From Micromonospora chaiyaphumensis (GTDB taxonomy: Bacteria; Actinomycetota; Actinomycetes; Mycobacteriales; Micromonosporaceae), in the NCBI RefSeq assembly GCF_900091435.1, contig NZ_FMCS01000004.1, forward strand, positions 124,001-188,000: a stretch of 64,000 bases of DNA. Reading direction: 5' to 3'. Shown here in pieces: positions 49,668 through 59,400 of the stretch (its first letter is position 1; each line of letters opens with the position of its first letter). Under the pieces are notes generated by a model, which saw only the letters and a program-made list of their open reading frames with translations, did no database searches and had not been told where the DNA came from. Both the position numbers and the translations under genes were made by a program.

Positions 49668-50974
49668 CGGGCACCTCCGGCGATGACCTCGATCGACGCG
49701 CGGCGCTCCGGCCGCAGGGTGGCGGCGGCGGCCTGGACCTGCTCGTCGGTCACCTCGCCGACCAGCCGGGGCAGCTCGTTGAGCAGGCCCGGCTCGCCGC
49801 GCTGCTGTTCCAGGACGGCCATCCGCAGCGCCCGGCCGAGCACCGCGTCGGTGTCCCGCAGCAGGTGGGTGGCCATTCGCGCCTGGGTCCGGGCCAGCTC
49901 CCCCTCGGTCAGGCCGTCGGTGGCCAGCCGGTCCAGTTCCTCGTCGACGGTGCGCAGCACCTTGTCCACGTCGCCGCCCGGCGGCAGGTGCGCCTGGAGC
50001 AGCAGCGCGGTGGGGTCGCGCACGTCGAACGGGTCGCCCATGAAGCCGAGGTAGCCGCCGAGGCTGGTGACCGAGCGGTCCCGCTGGACGAGCCGCTCGA
50101 CCAGCCGGGAGGCGTCGCCGTCGGTGAGCACCTCGGCCAGCACCACGTACGGGAGGTAGCCGGCGAAGTCGGTCACCGGGTCGGGCACCCGCCAGGCACC
50201 GGCCACCGCCGGCAGCGGGGCCAGCTGGTCCGTGTACGAGGTGCGCCGCTCCGCGGTGAGGTCGGGTTCGGCGAAGTCGGGGCGCTCCGGCGCGGGCCGG
50301 GCCGGCACGTCGCCGAAGTGCCGCTCGATCAGCGCGGTCGCCTCGGCCACGTCGACGTCCCCGCTGACCGCCAGGACGGCGTTGCCGCTGGCGTAGTAGC
50401 GGCGGAAGAAGTCGGCCGCGTCGCCGACGGTGGCCGACTCCAGGTCGTCGAAGGAGCCGTAGCCGTCGTGCGCGTTGGGGAAGGTGTCGAACATGACCGG
50501 CGGCAGGGTGAGCCAGGGGAACCCGCCGTACGGCCGGTTGAGCACGTTGACCCGGATCTCCTCCTTGACCACGTCGACCTGGTTGCGCAGGTTCTCCTCG
50601 GTCAGCCGGGGGCCGCGCATGCGGTCGGCCTCCAGGAAGAGCGCCCGCTCCAGCGCGTTGCTGGGCAGGGTCTCGTAGTAGTCGGTGTAGTCCAGGTGGG
50701 TGGAGCCGTTGAAGGTGCCGCCGGCGCCCTGGACGTGCCGGAAGTGGGCCAGCTTCTCCAGGTTCTCCGAGCCCTGGAACATGAGGTGCTCGAAGAGGTG
50801 CGCGAAGCCGGTGCGTCCCTCGGGCTCGGAGCGGATGCCGACGTCGTAGACCACCGCCACCCCGATGACCGGGGCGCTGCGGTCGGGGGTGAGCACCACC
50901 CGCAGGCCGTTGTCGAGCGTGAACCGCTCGACCGGGTATTTCGTCGCTGGAATTCTCGCTCTCCGCGTCGGCAC
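49664..50974 (-). CDS. M16-family zinc metallopeptidase (catalytic subunit)
   Basis: 436 aa. Catalytic motif HLFEH (His59, Glu62, His63) in GRTGFAHLFEHLMFQGSE, with the third ligand Glu in VVKEEIRVNV about 75 residues on. The C-terminal half has the inactive M16_C fold. It acts on peptides, probably in the cytosol, as no signal peptide is present. GTG 50974 gives the family N-terminus (YPVERFTLDNGLRVVLTPD). It is coupled to the non-catalytic partner. Confidence 0.92.
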   Translation of the reverse strand: MPTRRARIPATKYPVERFTLDNGLRVVLTPDRSAPVIGVAVVYDVGIRSEPEGRTGFAHLFEHLMFQGSENLEKLAHFRHVQGAGGTFNGSTHLDYTDYYETLPSNALERALFLEADRMRGPRLTEENLRNQVDVVKEEIRVNVLNRPYGGFPWLTLPPVMFDTFPNAHDGYGSFDDLESATVGDAADFFRRYYASGNAVLAVSGDVDVAEATALIERHFGDVPARPAPERPDFAEPDLTAERRTSYTDQLAPLPAVAGAWRVPDPVTDFAGYLPYVVLAEVLTDGDASRLVERLVQRDRSVTSLGGYLGFMGDPFDVRDPTALLLQAHLPPGGDVDKVLRTVDEELDRLATDGLTEGELARTQARMATHLLRDTDAVLGRALRMAVLEQQRGEPGLLNELPRLVGEVTDEQVQAAAATLRPERRASIEVIAGGAR

Positions 50975-51162
50975 GTGATCGACCCTACTGCGTCCGCCGC
51001 ACGTGCACCGGCGGTGTGCGCGGGCCCACCGGACGGCGGTGCCGGGCGGGGGCCGACCGGCGTTGCCATCTCCACCGAACAGGTGGGAATTGTCGACAAT
51101 CCCCAGGTCGCGCGTCCCGAATGGTGGCGGGGTCTTGACGCCGCCCGTCGCCTGCCCCAGTC

Positions 51163-51183
51163 TTCCTACCAACTAAGTAGGAA
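51163..51183. promoter_or_regulatory. candidate Rrf2 operator before the ABC transporter
   Basis: Perfect inverted repeat TTCCTAC-N7-GTAGGAA (51163-51169 and 51177-51183), 20 bp before the binding-protein start. A TTGACG (51135-51140) upstream may be the -35. The operon's last gene encodes an Rrf2 regulator, which suggests autoregulation. Confidence 0.6.
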
Positions 51184-51203
51184 TACTGCGGATTGGATAC
51201 ACG

Positions 51204-52268
51204 ATGAGACGGCTCCCCTTCCGCCGCCTGGTCACCCTGGCCACCCTCGCCGTGGTCGGCGCGGCCACCCTGGGCGCCACCGCGGCCTGCGGCGACGACA
51301 GCGACGGAGCCGCCGGCGGCTCCGGTCCGGTGACGCTGCGCCTCGGCTACTTCCCGAACATCACCCACGCGCCGGCCGTCGTCGGCGTGGAGAAGGGCAT
51401 CTTCAAGGAGAAGCTGGGCGGCGACGTCACGCTGGAGACCAAGACCTTCAACGCCGGTCCGGCGGCCATCGAGGCGGTCTTCTCCGGCGCGCTCGACGCT
51501 ACGTACATCGGTCCGAACCCGACCGTGAACGCCTTCTCGAAGTCGAAGGGCGAGGCGGTCCGGGTCGTGTCCGGCGCCGCGTCCGGCGGCGTCGCGCTGG
51601 TCGTGAAGCCGGAGATCACCTCGGTGGAGCAGCTGCGCGGCAAGAAGATCGCCACCCCGCAGCTCGGCAACACCCAGGACGTCGCGCTGCGCTACTGGCT
51701 CAAGGAGAAGGGCCTCCAGACCACCAAGGAGGGCGGCGGCGACGTCAAGGTGGTCCCCCAGGAGAACGCGCAGACCGTCGAGACCTTCGGCAGCGGCGCC
51801 ATCGACGGCGCGTGGGTGCCCGAGCCCTTCGTCTCCCGGCTGATCAACGCGGGCGGCAAGGTGCTGGTCGACGAGCGCGACCTCTGGCCGGACAAGAAGT
51901 TCGTCATCACCAACCTGCTGGTCAGCACCAAGTTCCTCAAGGCCCACCCGGACGTGGTGAAGAAGCTGGTCGAGGGGCAGGTCGCGGCCAACGAGTTCGT
52001 CAACAGCAAGCCGGACGAGGCCCAGCAGGCCATCTCCGACCACATCGGCAAGATCACCGGCAAGCCGCTGGACCTCAAGCTGATCAAGCAGGCCTGGCCG
52101 ACGCTGGAGTTCACCAACGACCCGATCCCGGCCTCGCTGAAGACCGGCCTGGACCACGCCGTCGCCGTCGGGCTCACCCAGCCGGTCGACCTGAACGGCC
52201 TCTACGACCTGAAGTACCTGAACGAGGTGCTCAAGGCCCAGGGCAAGGCCGAGGTCGTCCAGCCGTGA
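51204..52268 (+). CDS. sulfonate/nitrate/taurine-type ABC substrate-binding lipoprotein
   Basis: 354 aa. Signal peptide RRLVTLATLAVVGAATLGATAACG with a C-terminal lipobox (ATAAC). The SsuA/TauA/NMT1-like fold follows: VTLRLGYFPNITHAPAVVGV, LDATYIGPNPTVNAF, VAPQL-type KKIATPQLGNTQDVALRYWL. Ligand probably a sulfonate or other small anion. ATG 51204 has only a weak site (GGAT). First gene of a four-gene operon: binding protein, ATPase, permease, Rrf2. Confidence 0.92.
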   Translation: MRRLPFRRLVTLATLAVVGAATLGATAACGDDSDGAAGGSGPVTLRLGYFPNITHAPAVVGVEKGIFKEKLGGDVTLETKTFNAGPAAIEAVFSGALDATYIGPNPTVNAFSKSKGEAVRVVSGAASGGVALVVKPEITSVEQLRGKKIATPQLGNTQDVALRYWLKEKGLQTTKEGGGDVKVVPQENAQTVETFGSGAIDGAWVPEPFVSRLINAGGKVLVDERDLWPDKKFVITNLLVSTKFLKAHPDVVKKLVEGQVAANEFVNSKPDEAQQAISDHIGKITGKPLDLKLIKQAWPTLEFTNDPIPASLKTGLDHAVAVGLTQPVDLNGLYDLKYLNEVLKAQGKAEVVQP

Positions 52269-53044
52269 CGTCGACCACGACGACCCCGCGCAGCGCGACC
52301 GGCTCGGTCGCGCTGCGCGGCGTGACCAAGGTGTACGGCCAGGGCGAACAGGCCGTCCTGGCACTGGACGGGGTCTCGCTGGACGTCGCCCCCGGCGAGT
52401 TCGTCTGCCTGGTGGGCGCGTCCGGCTGCGGCAAGAGCACGCTGCTCAACCTGGTCGCCGGGCTGGACCGGGTCAGCGGCGGCCGGATCGACCTGGGCGA
52501 GGGGGTCAACCCCGGGCTGATGTTCCAGGAGTCGGCGCTGTTCCCGTGGCTCACCGTCGAGGGCAACGTCGAGGTGCCGCTCAAGCTGCGCGGGCTGCCC
52601 CGGGCGGAGCGCAGGGCGCGGGTCGCGGAACTGCTGCGCACCGTCCACCTGTCGGAGTTCGGCCGCAAGCGCCCGCACCAGCTCTCCGGCGGCATGCGGC
52701 AGCGGGTCGCGCTGGCCCGCACGCTCGCCCTGGACACGCCGGTGCTGCTGATGGACGAGCCGTTCGGCGCGCTCGACGCCATGACCCGGGACATCCTGCA
52801 CGACGAGCTGGAACGGATCTGGTCCGAGCGGAAGCTCACCGTGATCTTCGTGACCCACAACGTCCGCGAGGCGGCCCGGCTCGCCGACCGGATCATCCTG
52901 CTCTCCAGCCGGCCCGGCCGGATCATCTACTCCACCGAGGTCGACGTGCCGCGACCCCGGCGGATCGACTCGCCGGAGATCGCGGCCATCGCCGCCGACG
53001 TCACCGACCGGCTGCGTACGGAGGTGGGCCGCCATGGCCAGTGA
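52265..53044 (+). CDS. ABC transporter ATP-binding protein (SsuB/TauB type)
   Basis: 259 aa. Walker A GASGCGKST, signature LSGGMRQRVALARTLALD, Walker B VLLMDEPFGALDAMTR, and the H-loop FVTHNVREAARLAD. GTG 52265 overlaps the binding-protein stop by 4 nt. The FGALDAMTR form is typical of nitrate/sulfonate/taurine importers. Confidence 0.93.
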   Translation: MTSTTTTPRSATGSVALRGVTKVYGQGEQAVLALDGVSLDVAPGEFVCLVGASGCGKSTLLNLVAGLDRVSGGRIDLGEGVNPGLMFQESALFPWLTVEGNVEVPLKLRGLPRAERRARVAELLRTVHLSEFGRKRPHQLSGGMRQRVALARTLALDTPVLLMDEPFGALDAMTRDILHDELERIWSERKLTVIFVTHNVREAARLADRIILLSSRPGRIIYSTEVDVPRPRRIDSPEIAAIAADVTDRLRTEVGRHGQ

Positions 53045-53918
53045 CACGCTCGCCGGCTCCCCGCGCACCGACGCGGAGATCTCCGGTCTGGACGCTCTGG
53101 AGATCGCCGGCCAGGAGAAGGCGCCGTCCCGGCTGCGCCGCGGCTGGTCCGCGCTCTGGCCGAAGCTGGCCGCCCTCGCCCTGGCCATCGCCCTCTGGCA
53201 GGCCGTGGTCTGGACCGGTTGGAAGGATCCGTGGGCGCTGCCCGGACCGGCGGTGGTCTTCGAGGATCTCGGCCACTACCTGGTCAGCTCGGCGCTCTGG
53301 GAGGGCCTGGCCACCACCGCCCGGCGCGCCGCCGTGGGCTTCGCGGCCGCGGTCTCGGTGGGCCTGCTGCTCGGCCTGGCCGTGGCCCGGGTGAAGGTGC
53401 TCCGCGCCGCGCTCGGCTCGATGATCACCGCGTTGCAGACCATGCCGTCGATCGCCTGGTTCCCCCTCGCGATCCTGCTCTTCCAGCTCAGCGAGCAGGC
53501 GATCTTCTTCGTGGTGGTGCTCGGGGCGGCGCCCTCGGTCGCCAACGGCGTCATCCACGGCGTCGACTACGTGCCGCCGCTGCTGGTCCGGGCCGGCCGC
53601 AACCTCGGCGCCCACGGGCTGAACCTCTACCGGTACGTGATCGCGCCCGCCGCGCTGCCGGCCATCGTGGCCGGACTCAAGCAGGGCTGGGCGTTCGCCT
53701 GGCGCAGTCTCATGGCCGGCGAGCTGCTGGTGGTCATCGCCACCCGGACGTCGATCGGCGCGCAGCTCACCTACGCCCGGGAGCTGAGCGAGGCGCCCCG
53801 GCTGATGGCCATCATGATCGTGATCCTGGTGGTGGGCCTGCTGGTGGACGCCGCGTTCGGCGCGGCCGACAAGGCGATCCGCCGCCGCTGGGGCGTGCTG
53901 GACCAGGCCGGCAACTGA
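53034..53918 (+). CDS. ABC transporter permease (SsuC/TauC type)
   Basis: 294 aa. Six or so transmembrane helices, starting with LAALALAIALWQAVVW. The cytosolic EAA loop is seen at LVRAGRNLGAHGLNLYRYVI, then AALPAIVAGLKQGWAFAWRS. The N-terminal 40 residues are a cytosolic extension. The ATG overlaps the ATPase gene by 11 bp; the Rrf2 gene follows 4 bp later. Confidence 0.92.
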   Translation: MASDTLAGSPRTDAEISGLDALEIAGQEKAPSRLRRGWSALWPKLAALALAIALWQAVVWTGWKDPWALPGPAVVFEDLGHYLVSSALWEGLATTARRAAVGFAAAVSVGLLLGLAVARVKVLRAALGSMITALQTMPSIAWFPLAILLFQLSEQAIFFVVVLGAAPSVANGVIHGVDYVPPLLVRAGRNLGAHGLNLYRYVIAPAALPAIVAGLKQGWAFAWRSLMAGELLVVIATRTSIGAQLTYARELSEAPRLMAIMIVILVVGLLVDAAFGAADKAIRRRWGVLDQAGN

Positions 53919-53922
53919 GGCC

Positions 53923-54366
53923 GTGTACGTCTCCGCGCGCGCCGACTACGCGCTCCGGGCCATGCTCGCCGTCGCCGACGCCGCCGGGTCCACCGGCGAC
54001 GGGGGGTACGGGGGCGGCGAGCTGGTCAAGGCGGCGAGCCTGGCCGAGCGCCAGGACATCCCGCTCAGCTTCCTCCAGGGCATCCTGCTCGACCTGCGCC
54101 GGGCCGGGCTGCTGCACAGCCACCGCGGCACCGAGGGCGGGTACGCGCTCACCCGCCCACCCGCCGACATCAGCGTGGGCGACGTGCTGCGGGCGGTTGG
54201 CGGCGCGCTGACCAGCGTCCGGGGCATGCCCGCCGACCGGGCCGGCTACCACGGGGTGGCCGCCGGGCTGCGGGACGTGTGGCTGGCGGTGGACGGCGCG
54301 ATCGCCCTGGTGGTCGACCGCACCACCCTCGCCGACCTGCTGGCCGACCGCGCCGCGGCGTCCTGA
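53923..54366 (+). CDS. Rrf2-family regulator without Fe-S cysteines (CymR-like)
   Basis: 147 aa. Winged helix: YVSARADYALRAMLAVADAA, SLAERQDIPLSFLQGILLDL, then GLLHSHRGTEGGYALTRPP. It has no Cys cluster between the wing and the C-terminal helix, so it is not an IscR/NsrR-type Fe-S sensor and resembles the sulfur regulator CymR. Being the last gene of the transporter operon, it probably controls sulfur-source uptake through the palindrome at 51163. GTG 53923. Confidence 0.85.
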   Translation: MYVSARADYALRAMLAVADAAGSTGDGGYGGGELVKAASLAERQDIPLSFLQGILLDLRRAGLLHSHRGTEGGYALTRPPADISVGDVLRAVGGALTSVRGMPADRAGYHGVAAGLRDVWLAVDGAIALVVDRTTLADLLADRAAAS

Positions 54367-54428
54367 CCATCGTCCGGCCGGAACCGGGCCGCGGGTGCGA
54401 CGCGGCCCGGACCGATCGACCCCGGCTC

Positions 54429-54471
54429 GGCGGGCGGCGGCGTCCCGGCACGCCGGACACCGCCGCCCGCC
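54429..54471. terminator. bidirectional terminator
   Basis: 12-bp arms GGCGGGCGGCGG (54429-54440) and CCGCCGCCCGCC (54460-54471) between the Rrf2 operon and the convergent rhlE gene. Confidence 0.7.
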
Positions 54472-54485
54472 AGGCCGGCGCGGAG

Positions 54486-54656
54486 GATCAGCCCCGGCGG
54501 CGCGGGCGGCGGGACCGGGACGGCCGGGAGGCCGGCGCGGAGGATCAGCCCCGGCGGCGCGGGCGGCGGGACCGGGACGGCCGGGAGGCCGGCGCGGAGG
54601 ATCAGCCCCGGCGGCGCGGGCGGCGGGACCGGGACGGCCGGGAGGCCGGCGCGGGG
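54486..54656. repeat. three tandem 57-bp copies of the rhlE 3' end
   Basis: Exact-period units at 54486, 54543 and 54600 (57 bp = 19 codons), nearly identical. The third unit contains the rhlE stop codon (54602-54604), so the two outer units are untranslated duplicates of the gene's end. Each unit begins GATCAGCCCCGG. Confidence 0.85.
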
Positions 54657-55864
54657 TGCGGCGCGGGCGGCGGGGTGAGGCTGACCGGGACACCGGTGGG
54701 CTGGCGGGCGCCGGTGACGCGGGCCAGCTCCTCGTCGCCGGGGCGCACCCGGGCGGTGTGCGGGGTGATGCCGGCGACGGTCATCAGCCGGGAGACGTCC
54801 CGGCGCTGCTCCGGCAGGACCAGGGTGACCACGGTGCCGGACTCCCCCGCCCGGGCGGTCCGCCCGCCCCGGTGCAGGTAGTCCTTCGCCTCGGTCGGCG
54901 GGTCGGCGTTGACCACCAGGTCCAGCCCGTCGACGTGGATGCCCCGGGCCGCCACGTCGGTGGCCACCAGGGCGGTGACCTGGCCGGTGCGGAACTGCTC
55001 CAGGATCCGGGTGCGCTGCGGCTGGGTCTTGCCGCCGTGCAGGGCGGCGGCGCGTACCCCCTTGGCGAGCAGTTGGCGGGCGACCCGGTCGGCCCGGTGC
55101 TTGGTCGCCATGAACAGGATGGTGCGGCCCTCCCGGGCGGCGATGTGGGCCAGCGCGGCCGGCTTGTCCTCCGCCTCGACATGCAGCACGTGGTGGGTCA
55201 TGGCGGTCACCGTGGCGGTGCCCGGGTCGACGGAGTGCGACACCGGGTTGCTCAGGAAGCGGCGGACCAGCTTGTCCACGCCGCCGTCCAGGGTGGCCGA
55301 GAACAGCATCCGCTGGCCGTTCGGCGCGACCTGCTCCAGCAACTTCGTCACCTGCGGCAGGAAGCCCATGTCGGCCATCTGGTCGGCCTCGTCGAGCACC
55401 GTGACGGCCACCTGGTCGAGCCGGGCGTCACCCCGGTCGATCAGGTCGTGCAGCCGGCCCGGGGTGGCCACCAGCACCTCGGCGCCGGCGCGCAGCGCGT
55501 CCGCCTGCCGCTGGAGGGAGAGCCCGCCGACCACGGTGGCGCAGCGCAGCCCGAGTGCCCGGGCGTACGGGGTGAGCGCCGCGGTGACCTGCTGGGCCAG
55601 CTCGCGGGTCGGCACCAGCACCAGCGCCAGCGGGCGGCGGGAGCCGGCCCGGCGACCGGCCGTGCGGTGCAGCAACGGCAGCCCGAAGGCGAGCGTCTTG
55701 CCCGAGCCGGTGCGACCACGGCCGAGCACGTCGCGGCCGGCCAGCGAGTCCGGCAGGGTCGCCGCCTGGATCGGGAACGGCTCGGTGATGCCCTGCGCGG
55801 CCAGCTCGGTGACCAGCGCCGGGGCCAGGCCGGTGGCGGCGAAGGTGGACATGGTCATGGTCAT
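54602..55864 (-). CDS. rhlE: DEAD-box RNA helicase (RhlE-like)
   Basis: 420 aa. Q motif FPIQAATLPDSLAGRD, Walker A GRTGSGKT, Ia PTRELAQQV, II VLDEADQMADMGF, III SATLDGG, IV ILFMATKHRADRVA, V VATDVAARGIHVDGLD, VI HRGGRTARAGESG. The C-terminus is Pro/Arg-rich and its last 19 codons lie in the tandem repeat. ATG 55864 is the first of three near-adjacent ATGs; its ribosome-binding site (GAGGAAGG) lies in a hairpin. It is downstream of cspA on the same strand, a functional pairing in RNA unfolding and cold response. Confidence 0.93.
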   Translation of the reverse strand: MTMTMSTFAATGLAPALVTELAAQGITEPFPIQAATLPDSLAGRDVLGRGRTGSGKTLAFGLPLLHRTAGRRAGSRRPLALVLVPTRELAQQVTAALTPYARALGLRCATVVGGLSLQRQADALRAGAEVLVATPGRLHDLIDRGDARLDQVAVTVLDEADQMADMGFLPQVTKLLEQVAPNGQRMLFSATLDGGVDKLVRRFLSNPVSHSVDPGTATVTAMTHHVLHVEAEDKPAALAHIAAREGRTILFMATKHRADRVARQLLAKGVRAAALHGGKTQPQRTRILEQFRTGQVTALVATDVAARGIHVDGLDLVVNADPPTEAKDYLHRGGRTARAGESGTVVTLVLPEQRRDVSRLMTVAGITPHTARVRPGDEELARVTGARQPTGVPVSLTPPPAPHPAPASRPSRSRRPRRRG

Positions 55865-55872
55865 GCGGAAAG

Positions 55873-55903
55873 CCTTCCTCGACGCGGCACGTGTCGAGGA
55901 AGG
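55873..55903 (-). promoter_or_regulatory. hairpin occluding the rhlE ribosome-binding site
   Basis: Minus strand: CCTTCCTCGAC, 9-nt loop, GTCGAGGAAGG (complements of 55893-55903 and 55873-55883), a perfect 11-bp stem. Its 3' arm contains the GAGGAAGG ribosome-binding site and ends 8 nt before the ATG. Confidence 0.7.
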
Positions 55904-56062
55904 GCGCCGGGAGCGGCGCGTCACCGGCGTCACCGGTGGTCACAAGCACGAACCGAAAGGTACGGGCCGGCCCGCCACAGCACGCCACGTCCCGCGGAGC
56001 GGGTGGGCGGCGCAGCGGACCGGCCCGTCACCGCGCCCGGGGGGCGCGATGGGTGTTACTGG

Positions 56063-56078
56063 CTGATCCGAAGATCAG
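56063..56078 (-). terminator. UUCG-capped hairpin at the cspA stop
   Basis: In the mRNA, CUGAUC-UUCG-GAUCAG overlaps the cspA stop codon: a very stable tetraloop hairpin. A larger structure with arms ACGGGCCGG (55962-55970) and CCGGCCCGT (56020-56028) follows downstream. Confidence 0.55.
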
Positions 56079-56278
56079 AGCGGACGGATGTTCTCCGCCT
56101 GCGGGCCCTTCTGGCCCTGGGTCACCTCGAACTCGACCCGCTGGTTCTCGTCCAGGCTCCGGTAGCCGGAGGTCTGGATCGCCGAGAAGTGGGCGAAGAC
56201 GTCGGCGCCGCCGTCGTCCGGGGTGATGAAGCCGAAGCCCTTGTCAGCGTTGAACCACTTGACGGTGCCAATTGCCAT
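56075..56278 (-). CDS. cspA: cold-shock protein, CspA family
   Basis: 67 aa OB-fold RNA/ssDNA chaperone. RNP1 DKGFGFITP and RNP2 [10 protein letters not shown]; starts [17 protein letters not shown] 56278 has AAGGAG 8 nt upstream. A 5' untranslated region of up to 200 nt precedes it, typical for cold-shock genes. rhlE lies downstream. Confidence 0.96.
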   Translation of the reverse strand: MAIGTVKWFNADKGFGFITPDDGGADVFAHFSAIQTSGYRSLDENQRVEFEVTQGQKGPQAENIRPL

Positions 56279-56479
56279 GTGTTTCGTCTCCTTGACGGAA
56301 CGTTCGGACCCGCACCTGTTGCGGACCGAAGAGGAGCACACCGCGCGCGAGTGCGCGGCGTACCTGTCGCTGCTGGTCGCCCCGCCCGGAGAACTCCGGA
56401 CACAACAAAGAGCGCCTGGGGCCACAATCCGCCAGGCGCACACAGAGTCTCTGGAAACCAAAACTGCAACGCGCCTAAC
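56279..56479 (-). promoter_or_regulatory. cspA 5' leader region
   Basis: 201 bp between adnB and cspA. Contains TTGCAG runs near 56463-56496 that could be -35 elements and several possible short hairpins (for example GTCCGGAG...CTCCGGGC near 56390). No gene is seen; long structured leaders are usual for cold-shock genes. Confidence 0.35.
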
Positions 56480-59400
56480 CTACCACGATCTCTGCAACGC
56501 CGCGCCGTCTGCCGGAAATTCCGGCACCGCGGCGACCAGCGCGGTCAGCCCCGCGGCGTCGAGCAGGTCGGCCGGGCGGACGGTCACCCCGTCCCGGACG
56601 TAGTGGAAGGCGGCCCCCACCCGCTCGACCGGCACCCCGGTCAGCTCGGCCCAGGCCAGCCGGTAGACGGCGAGCTGCACGGCCGCCGCCTCGGCCTCCC
56701 GCCCGGTGGGCTGCCGGCCGGTCTTCCAGTCGACCACGTCGTAGCGGCCGCCGGGGCGGGCGAAGACGGCGTCCATCCGGCCCCGGACCACCACGCCCGC
56801 GATCACCGTGGCGAAGGGCACCTCCACCTCCACCGGCACCCGGTCGGCCCACTCGCTGGCCAGGAAGCGCTCCTGGAGTTCGGTCAGCGCGTCGTCCGGC
56901 GCGGCGTCGTCGTCGGCCGCGCCGGGCAGCTCGTCCACATCGAGCAGGCGGTCGGCGCCGAAGCGCTGCTCCAGCCAGGTGTGGAAGGCGGTGCCCCGGC
57001 GGGCGTACGGGTTGGGTTCGGTGGGCATCGGCCGGCGCAGCGTCCGGGCCAGCGCCTCGGGATCACGGCGCAGCGCCACGAGCTGGGTCACCGACAGGTG
57101 CCCGGGCAGCTCCACCTCGACGGCCTCGGCCCGCCGGGCCAGCTCGGCCCGTTCGGCCAGGAGCAGGTCGGCCTCCCGCCGCCAGCGGGCCACCTCGGCG
57201 TCCTCGACGGGCGGCCGCGTCTCTGCCGCGTCGACGGGCCCCGGCGTCTCGGCGTCCCCGGCCGGTGCCGGGGCGGCCGCCAGCAGGGCCTCCTCGCGGC
57301 GGGCCGCCTCGGGGTCGGCCAGGTGGCGGCGGACCAGGCCGGCCGCCTCGGCCAGCGCGGGGCGGCGGGCGCCGAGCGGGTCGGCCGGCCACTCCGCCCG
57401 CAGCACCGTCTCGGTGGTCGGGTTGACCGCGTCCCCGGCGGGCTCGGGCGCCCACGCGTCGATCAGGTGGCCGTCGCCGCCGGCCAGGCAGGCGTCGTGC
57501 ACCTCGCGGAGGAAGACCGACGGGCCGCGGAACTTCTTCGTCGCCTCCCCCCACCAGTAGCCGGAACAGAGCAGCAGCCGGCGGGGCCGGGTCACCGCCA
57601 CGTACGCCAGCCGGCGCTCCTCCCGCTCGTCGTGCGCCCGCCAGGCGTCGGTGAAGTCCTCCACCGCCCGGGCCACCCCGCGCTGGTCGTCCGCACCCTC
57701 AAGGGCCAGCTCGGGCAGCCCGTCCGCGTCGCCGCGCAGCGGGAAGGGCAGCACGCCGAGCCCGCCCAGCCAGTGGTCGGAGTTGCGCACCGGCCCCGGC
57801 CAGACGCCCCGGGTCAGCCCGGCCACCGACACCACGTCCCACTCCAGACCCTTGGCGGCGTGCGCCGTCAGGATCTGCACCGCGCCCTCCACCACCTCCA
57901 CCTCGCCCGGGGTGAGGCCGCGCTCCTCGTCCTCGGCCGCGGCCAGGTAGGCGAGGAAACCGGCCAGCGTGGCGCCGGGCGTCTCGCCGCTGAACCGGGC
58001 GGCCACGTCGCCGAGCGCGTCCAGGTGCGCGCGGGCCAGGCCGGCGTCGCCGGCGCCGTCCCGGCCGGCCCGGACCGCCACCTCCACGTCCAGGCCGATG
58101 GTCCGCTCGATGTCCGCGATCAGCTCCGGCAGCGACTGGTCCAACCGGTAGCGCAGCAGCGCCAGCTCCATCCCGTAGGACCGCAGCCGGGCGAACCCCT
58201 CCGCCGAGTACGCCTGCGCCGGCCCCAGGTCGGCCAGCGCCTCGACGAGGGTGGCCTCGTCCAGCGCGTCCACGGTGATCTCCGGCCCGTCGTCGCCGGT
58301 CACCTCCCGCCGGGCCCGCGCGATGGCCCGGGCGCGCCGGTGCAGCGCGACCAGGTCGCGCGGGCCGATGCGCCAGCGCGCGCCGGTGAGCAGCCGCAGC
58401 AGCGCCGCCCCGTCCGTCGGGTCGGCCAGCACCCGCAGCGTGCAGACCACGTCCCGGATCTCGGGGGTGTCCAGCAGCCCGCCCAGGCCGACCACGTCGA
58501 CGGGCAGCCCGCGGGCGCGCAGCGCCGCCTCGAGAGCCGGGATCTGGCTGCGCAGCCGGACCAGCACGGCGGTGGTCGGGCGCCGGTGCGCCGGGATGTG
58601 CTCGGGCAGCGCCTCGGGCATCCCGGCCGCCCCGCGCCAGGCCGCCAGCACGCTGTCGGCGATCCAGTCGGCCTCGTCGGCGTACGTCTCCAGCAGCGCG
58701 CAGTGCACCGTGCCGGCGGCTTGCCCGCCGGGGCTGCGGTGCGGGATGGGGTCGCGGACGGTGAGTGCCGCGTGCAGCTCGGGCACCCGGGCGCCGGCCG
58801 CCCGCAGCGGCACCGACAGCGCGTTGGCGACGCCGAGGATCTCCGGTCGGTTGCGCCAGCTCGTGGTGAGGCTGAGCACCTCGGCGGGGGCGCCGTCGGT
58901 GCGGGCGAACTCGGTGGGGAACCGGTCGAGCGTGCCGGCGCTGGCCCCGCGCCAGCCGTAGATGGACTGGCAGGGGTCACCCACCGCGGTGACCGGGTGG
59001 CCGCCGCCGAAGAGGGCGTTGAGCAGCACCACCTGGGCGTGGCTGGTGTCCTGGTACTCGTCCAGCAGCACCACCCGGAACCGGTCCCGCTCGATCACCC
59101 CGACACCGGGGTGGTCGCGGGCCACCCGCGCGGCCCGGGCCAGCTGGTCGGCGAAGTCCATGGCCTCGAAGTCGTCCTTGCGCCGGGCGTACGCGCGGAC
59201 CAGCGGCAGCAGCTTCAGCCGGGTCCGCTGGAGCTGGAGGGCCTTGCGCACGTCGGCGTAGACCCGCCCCGGGCGGGACTGCACCTCGGCGAAGAACCGG
59301 CCGGTCCAGGCGGCCAGCTCGTCCGGGTCGACCAGGTGCTCGTCCAGTTCGCCGGCCAGGGCGAGCACCGCGTCGGTGATGGTCGACGGCATCCGGTCCA

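Noticed and set aside
51204..54366. Horizontally acquired island
   Set aside because: Base composition and codon use look like the rest of the window and there is no integrase, insertion sequence or tRNA-end duplication.
54486..54656. CRISPR-like array
   Set aside because: The repeats are contiguous without spacers and copy a gene end; no cas genes are present.
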